DNA of 64,000 bases from Terrimonas sp. (GTDB lineage: Bacteria; Bacteroidota; Bacteroidia; Chitinophagales; Chitinophagaceae), in NCBI RefSeq assembly GCF_003075435.1, contig NZ_QCZJ01000004.1:124001-188000 (forward strand), written 5' to 3'. Below, in pieces: positions 61,441 through 64,000 of this stretch. The stretch's first letter is position 1. Each line of letters starts with the position of its first letter. The position numbers and the translations under genes are program-made. The notes under the pieces were generated by a model. That model had not been told where the DNA came from, made no database searches, and saw nothing but the letters and a program-made list of their open reading frames with translations.

Positions 61441-62539
61441 TTAGGATCCCGATTCTGCTTCTTTTTCCATCATTAAATAGGCTTTAATAAATCCATCCAG
61501 TTCTCCGTCCATAACGGGTTGCACATTGCCCACTTCATAATCAGTGCGGTGATCTTTTATCATTTTATAGGGATGGAATACATAAGAACGTATCTGGCTT
61601 CCCCATTCAATTTTTTTCTTGCTGGCATTGTTGGCATTTTTCAATGCTTCTCTCTTCCGCAGCTCTTCTTCATACAGGCGGCTCTTCAGCATTTTCAGTG
61701 CTTTTTCCCTGTTTTCACCCTGTGTACGCGATTGCTGGCATTCTACAATTATACCTGATGGAATATGTTTTAAGCGGACGGCAGTTTCTACTTTGTTTAC
61801 GTTCTGGCCTCCTTTACCGCCACTCCTGTAAAACTCCCATTCCAGGTCGGCAGGGCTTACTTCTATCTCAATAGAATCATCCACCAGCGGGTATACATAT
61901 ATAGAGGCGAATGAAGTATGTCTTCTCGCATTACTGTCAAAAGGAGATATGCGTACCAGGCGATGCACGCCGCTTTCCGCTTTTAAAAAACCATAAGCAA
62001 ATGGTCCTTCAAACTGAAGTGTTGCGGATTTTATTCCTGCTCCATCACCTTCCTGCCAATCCAGTTCTGTTACGCTCCAGCCCTGCTTATCACCATACAT
62101 GCGATACATGCGGGCAAGCATTTCAGCCCAGTCCTGGCTTTCGGTACCTCCTGCCCCGCTATTGATCTGCAATACGGCAGGCAATTCATCTTCAGGTTGA
62201 TTAAGTGTGCTTTTAAATTCTGCTTCCTCAATTTTAGCTAAAGCATTTTCGTAAGCGATTTTCACTTCCTCTTCAGCGCCTTCGCCTTCTTTCCAGAACT
62301 CAAATAATACGGCAAAATCTTCTATGGATGTTTGCACTTCTTCATAGAGATTTACCCAATATTCATTGAGCTTAATATCTTTCAGTATTTGTGTTGCTCT
62401 CTTGTTATCATCCCAAAAACCGGGAGAAAGTGTAAGCTGTTTATCGTTGGCTACTTTATCACGTCTGTTAGCCACGTCAAAGAAACCTCCCCAACACGCC
62501 AAGGGCAAGTCTCATATCTTTAAGTTGTTCCTGTGTCAT
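61441..62539 (-). CDS. prfB: Peptide chain release factor 2, with programmed +1 frameshift
   Basis: Ends translation at UGA and UAA. Translation begins at ATG 62539 ([20 protein letters not shown]), hits an in-frame TGA (62477-62479), and must shift +1 on CTT to continue as [14 protein letters not shown]. The combined protein is 365 residues. It has the RF2 tripeptide SPF ([11 protein letters not shown]), and GGQ in [15 protein letters not shown] start only at the second part would miss the conserved N-terminal sequence. The gene stands alone on the minus strand. Confidence 0.93.
62476..62492 (-). promoter_or_regulatory. prfB frameshift site
   Basis: On the minus strand the site reads GGGGAGG-TTT-CTT-TGA-C. 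The slippery CTT is followed by TGA C, as in other bacteria, and a Shine-Dalgarno-like GGGAGG lies 3 bases before it. When RF2 is scarce, the ribosome slips by one base, giving autoregulation. Confidence 0.85.
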
Positions 62540-62605
62540 AGGGTGCAAAAGTAGGGGAAATATCCGGAGGAATAAGTGTTATTCAAAATTTATGCAGTGA
62601 ATATG

Positions 62606-62790
62606 CTTCACACAATTATGAATAGCACACGGAATACACGGATAGTGATGAATAACGCGGGTACACTTCGTGAATATCTGTTACATCCGTTTCATCCGCG
62701 ATCCATTCTTCGCACAATGATGAATAACATACGGAATACACGGAAAGTATAAAATAGCACGGATATACTTCGGGAATATCTGTTACAAAA
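62606..62790. repeat. Two-unit direct repeat of about 102 bases
   Basis: Two units begin at 62606 (cttcacacaattatgaata) and 62708 (cttcgcacaatgatgaata) and agree through ACGGAATACACGGA, a GGGTACACTTCG/GGATATACTTCG segment and GAATATCTGTTAC. A minus-strand frame of 64 codons over them is an artefact with a repeated EVYPRYSSLSVYSVCYS-like peptide. Phrases of the same kind occur at 27.7-27.8 kb. Confidence 0.6.
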
Positions 62791-62876
62791 GTTTTATTCG
62801 TGCCAGGCATTACTTACAACAATCCTTCTTTATAAATAATCCTTTAATAAAGTTCAGGATAGATATTACAATTGTT

Positions 62877-63773
62877 TTACCGCTCATTGCTTTTTTTTGA
62901 CAGTGCATTTAAAAAATAATACTCATACCGCAGCATCCACGATGATGTATTAAACCTGCTCATACTACCCGTAAGCTGGGTACGGTATGCAATATCTACT
63001 CTTGATATAGAGTTGAATATAAATTGGATTCCCGGCGCTATGTCAATAAAGTTTCCTTTTTTATCTAATGATGAACCTGCCAGGAATTCTGTATACAAAT
63101 TTAAGTTAGTTTGTTTGTAGTTTTTGTATGTTCTCGGCAGCAACAGGTAACCTGCAGATAAACTATAGCCCATCATATGATTACTGATACCAGGTGCTGT
63201 TGGTGAACTTATGTTCTTCCATCGGTTGTTATAAGTTACGGTACCTGAAATGGCTAACTTATGCAATAATTGTGTAGCAGTTATTCCTGTGTTGAAACCG
63301 CTGTTGTTGCCGTCAGGTTCAATTTCATCACTGTATATTTTATAGGTTTCTTCATGCACCTGGTTATTTATATAATGCAGTTTTGTGTGAGTAATAAAAG
63401 CAGGGTTTTTTATGATGCTAACCTTTCCTGACGCGGCCATCCTGAAATGAGAATGAAGGTTGTCAACCGACAGGAACCGGTATTTGCCATATACAGCACC
63501 GCCTTCAAACATAAATTTTTGGGTAAACATATTTGAGGCATACAGGTTGCCGTGTATCATGAAATTTTTACTGATACCAAACATGAGCTCAGGTTCAATC
63601 CTGTAACTGTACGATTTATCAAATGGCATTGGCATCAGTTTGTTGGTAAGCCGTATACCAAAACTTTTTGCAGGCATATTGCTTGCGGGCTCGGTCATTA
63701 TATAAAGTTCCTGTGCCGATGTATACTGTATGCACAGGCAAAGAAAGATAATAAAGCTAAATTGTTTATGCAT
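62877..63773 (-). CDS. Outer-membrane beta-barrel-like protein
   Basis: A 298-residue exported protein. The start MHKQFSFIIFLCLCIQYTSAQ is preferred over an ATG 12 codons upstream because it gives a clean signal peptide. After the signal, EPASNMPAKSFGIRLTNKLMP and alternating hydrophobic and polar stretches through DIAYRTQLTGSMSRFNTSSWMLRYEYYFL give a barrel-like pattern of about 12 strands; the final strands carry the aromatic residues. No specific family is recognised; a pore or small porin-like protein is likely. Confidence 0.72.
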   Translation of the reverse strand: MHKQFSFIIFLCLCIQYTSAQELYIMTEPASNMPAKSFGIRLTNKLMPMPFDKSYSYRIEPELMFGISKNFMIHGNLYASNMFTQKFMFEGGAVYGKYRFLSVDNLHSHFRMAASGKVSIIKNPAFITHTKLHYINNQVHEETYKIYSDEIEPDGNNSGFNTGITATQLLHKLAISGTVTYNNRWKNISSPTAPGISNHMMGYSLSAGYLLLPRTYKNYKQTNLNLYTEFLAGSSLDKKGNFIDIAPGIQFIFNSISRVDIAYRTQLTGSMSRFNTSSWMLRYEYYFLNALSKKSNER

Positions 63774-63794
63774 TGCTGATGATTGAAATGTCGA

Positions 63795-63859
63795 ATGGGC
63801 AATAGGCAATTGTTAAGAACTGACTCGCTATTCACCATTCACTATTGCCTATTGCCCAT
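63795..63859. repeat. Perfect 16-base intergenic inverted repeat
   Basis: ATGGGCAATAGGCAAT (63795-63810) and its exact complement (63844-63859) enclose 33 bases. It lies between two minus-strand genes and is followed by a copy of TTGCC. It may act as a terminator of the truncated gene at the window's end. Confidence 0.6.
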
Positions 63860-63867
63860 TGCCTGTC

Positions 63868-64000
63868 CTAAATAGTTACATGATACACTCTCTGAGCGGC
63901 AGAATTATCTTTTTTTACGTTGCAGCAATCGGCCATATAGCCAGTTTTAAAGCACTCCATTGGGGTGGCGTTGCTGAATTTTTTATAGGCTTTGGCAGTT
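63868..64000 (-). CDS. C-terminal part of an unidentified Cys-containing protein
   Basis: The minus-strand frame is open from the window edge to TAG at 63868-63870 and reads YKKFSNATPMECFKTGYMAD then CCNVKKDNSAAQRVYHVTI. Three cysteines within 16 residues (EC, DCC) may bind a metal or form disulfides. About 44 residues are visible; the family is not recognised. Confidence 0.55.
   Translation of the reverse strand, partial: TAKAYKKFSNATPMECFKTGYMADCCNVKKDNSAAQRVYHVTI

Noticed and set aside
61441-62508. prfB without frameshift, from a TTG at 62508
   Set aside because: That start would give [10 protein letters not shown] before the conserved DVANRR part; the ATG at 62539 with the CTT-TGA-C frameshift site restores the proper N-terminus.
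62616-62810. A 64-codon minus-strand open frame with a repeated peptide
   Set aside because: It is the translation of a 102-base direct repeat and has no start region or family resemblance.
1-64000. tRNA, rRNA, CRISPR, prophage or insertion sequence genes
   Set aside because: The gaps between genes were read for tRNA-like arms, regularly spaced repeats, transposase and phage structural motifs, and none were found. This was by eye; a covariance search would be needed to exclude small RNAs.

Overview
The window comes from a member of the Bacteroidota, most likely a Chitinophagaceae-like organism. This is judged from gene content: a SusC/SusD outer-membrane pair, a type IX secretion C-terminal sorting domain, an Na+/H+-type membrane pyrophosphatase, Bacteroidota-type -7 promoter boxes (TAnnTTTG), few Shine-Dalgarno sequences, and many small intergenic hairpin repeats. 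No rRNA, tRNA, CRISPR array or transposase was found. Most of the window is ordinary chromosome with several accessory or poorly described loci.

Layout. 1-5.5 kb: a minus-strand operon of two Tat-exported Gfo/Idh/MocA oxidoreductases, a sodium:solute symporter and NagA (amino-sugar use). 5.5-11.6 kb: a luciferase-like oxidoreductase, a decayed gene end, a MITE-like repeat, an ABC-F ATPase with an unusual structured leader, a DPP-IV-type peptidase and a DinB protein. 11.7-17.1 kb: a secreted unknown protein, the aguB-aguA putrescine route, and a BlaR1/BlaI-type sensor-repressor pair with two operators. 17.4-24.5 kb: a T9SS substrate, hppA, an NAD(P)HX repair enzyme and a serine-hydrolase-fold protein that lacks its catalytic motif. 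24.6-31 kb: clpB, a nest of repeats, an esterase-fold protein without a nucleophile, sucC, sodC. 31.2-41.8 kb: cysE-cysM, yebC-carbonic anhydrase, a large PIG-L/ThuA-like protein, two tiny membrane proteins leading into a symporter, a GYF_2-domain paralogue pair, and a DUF1080 protein.

41.8-45.7 kb is a compact four-gene biosynthetic operon: UbiA prenyltransferase, type III polyketide synthase, methyltransferase, FAD oxidoreductase. It plausibly makes a methylated, prenylated phenolic lipid or quinone. 46.7-55 kb is a peptide-modification-type operon: a DUF2126/transglutaminase giant, a circularly permuted ATP-grasp, an alpha-E protein, a second transglutaminase, and nhaA close behind. 55.3-61.2 kb is a DeoR regulator-SusC-SusD operon with helically phased repeats upstream of the regulator. 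61.4-62.5 kb is prfB with a programmed +1 frameshift. The end holds an outer-membrane-like protein and the C-terminus of another gene.

The most interesting structures outside genes are a dispersed hairpin repeat family (four copies, compensatory changes in the stem, terminal inverted repeats in one copy), one copy of which supplies the nhaA stop codon while another ends just upstream of the ABC-F promoter, and a set of unrelated perfect intergenic inverted repeats.
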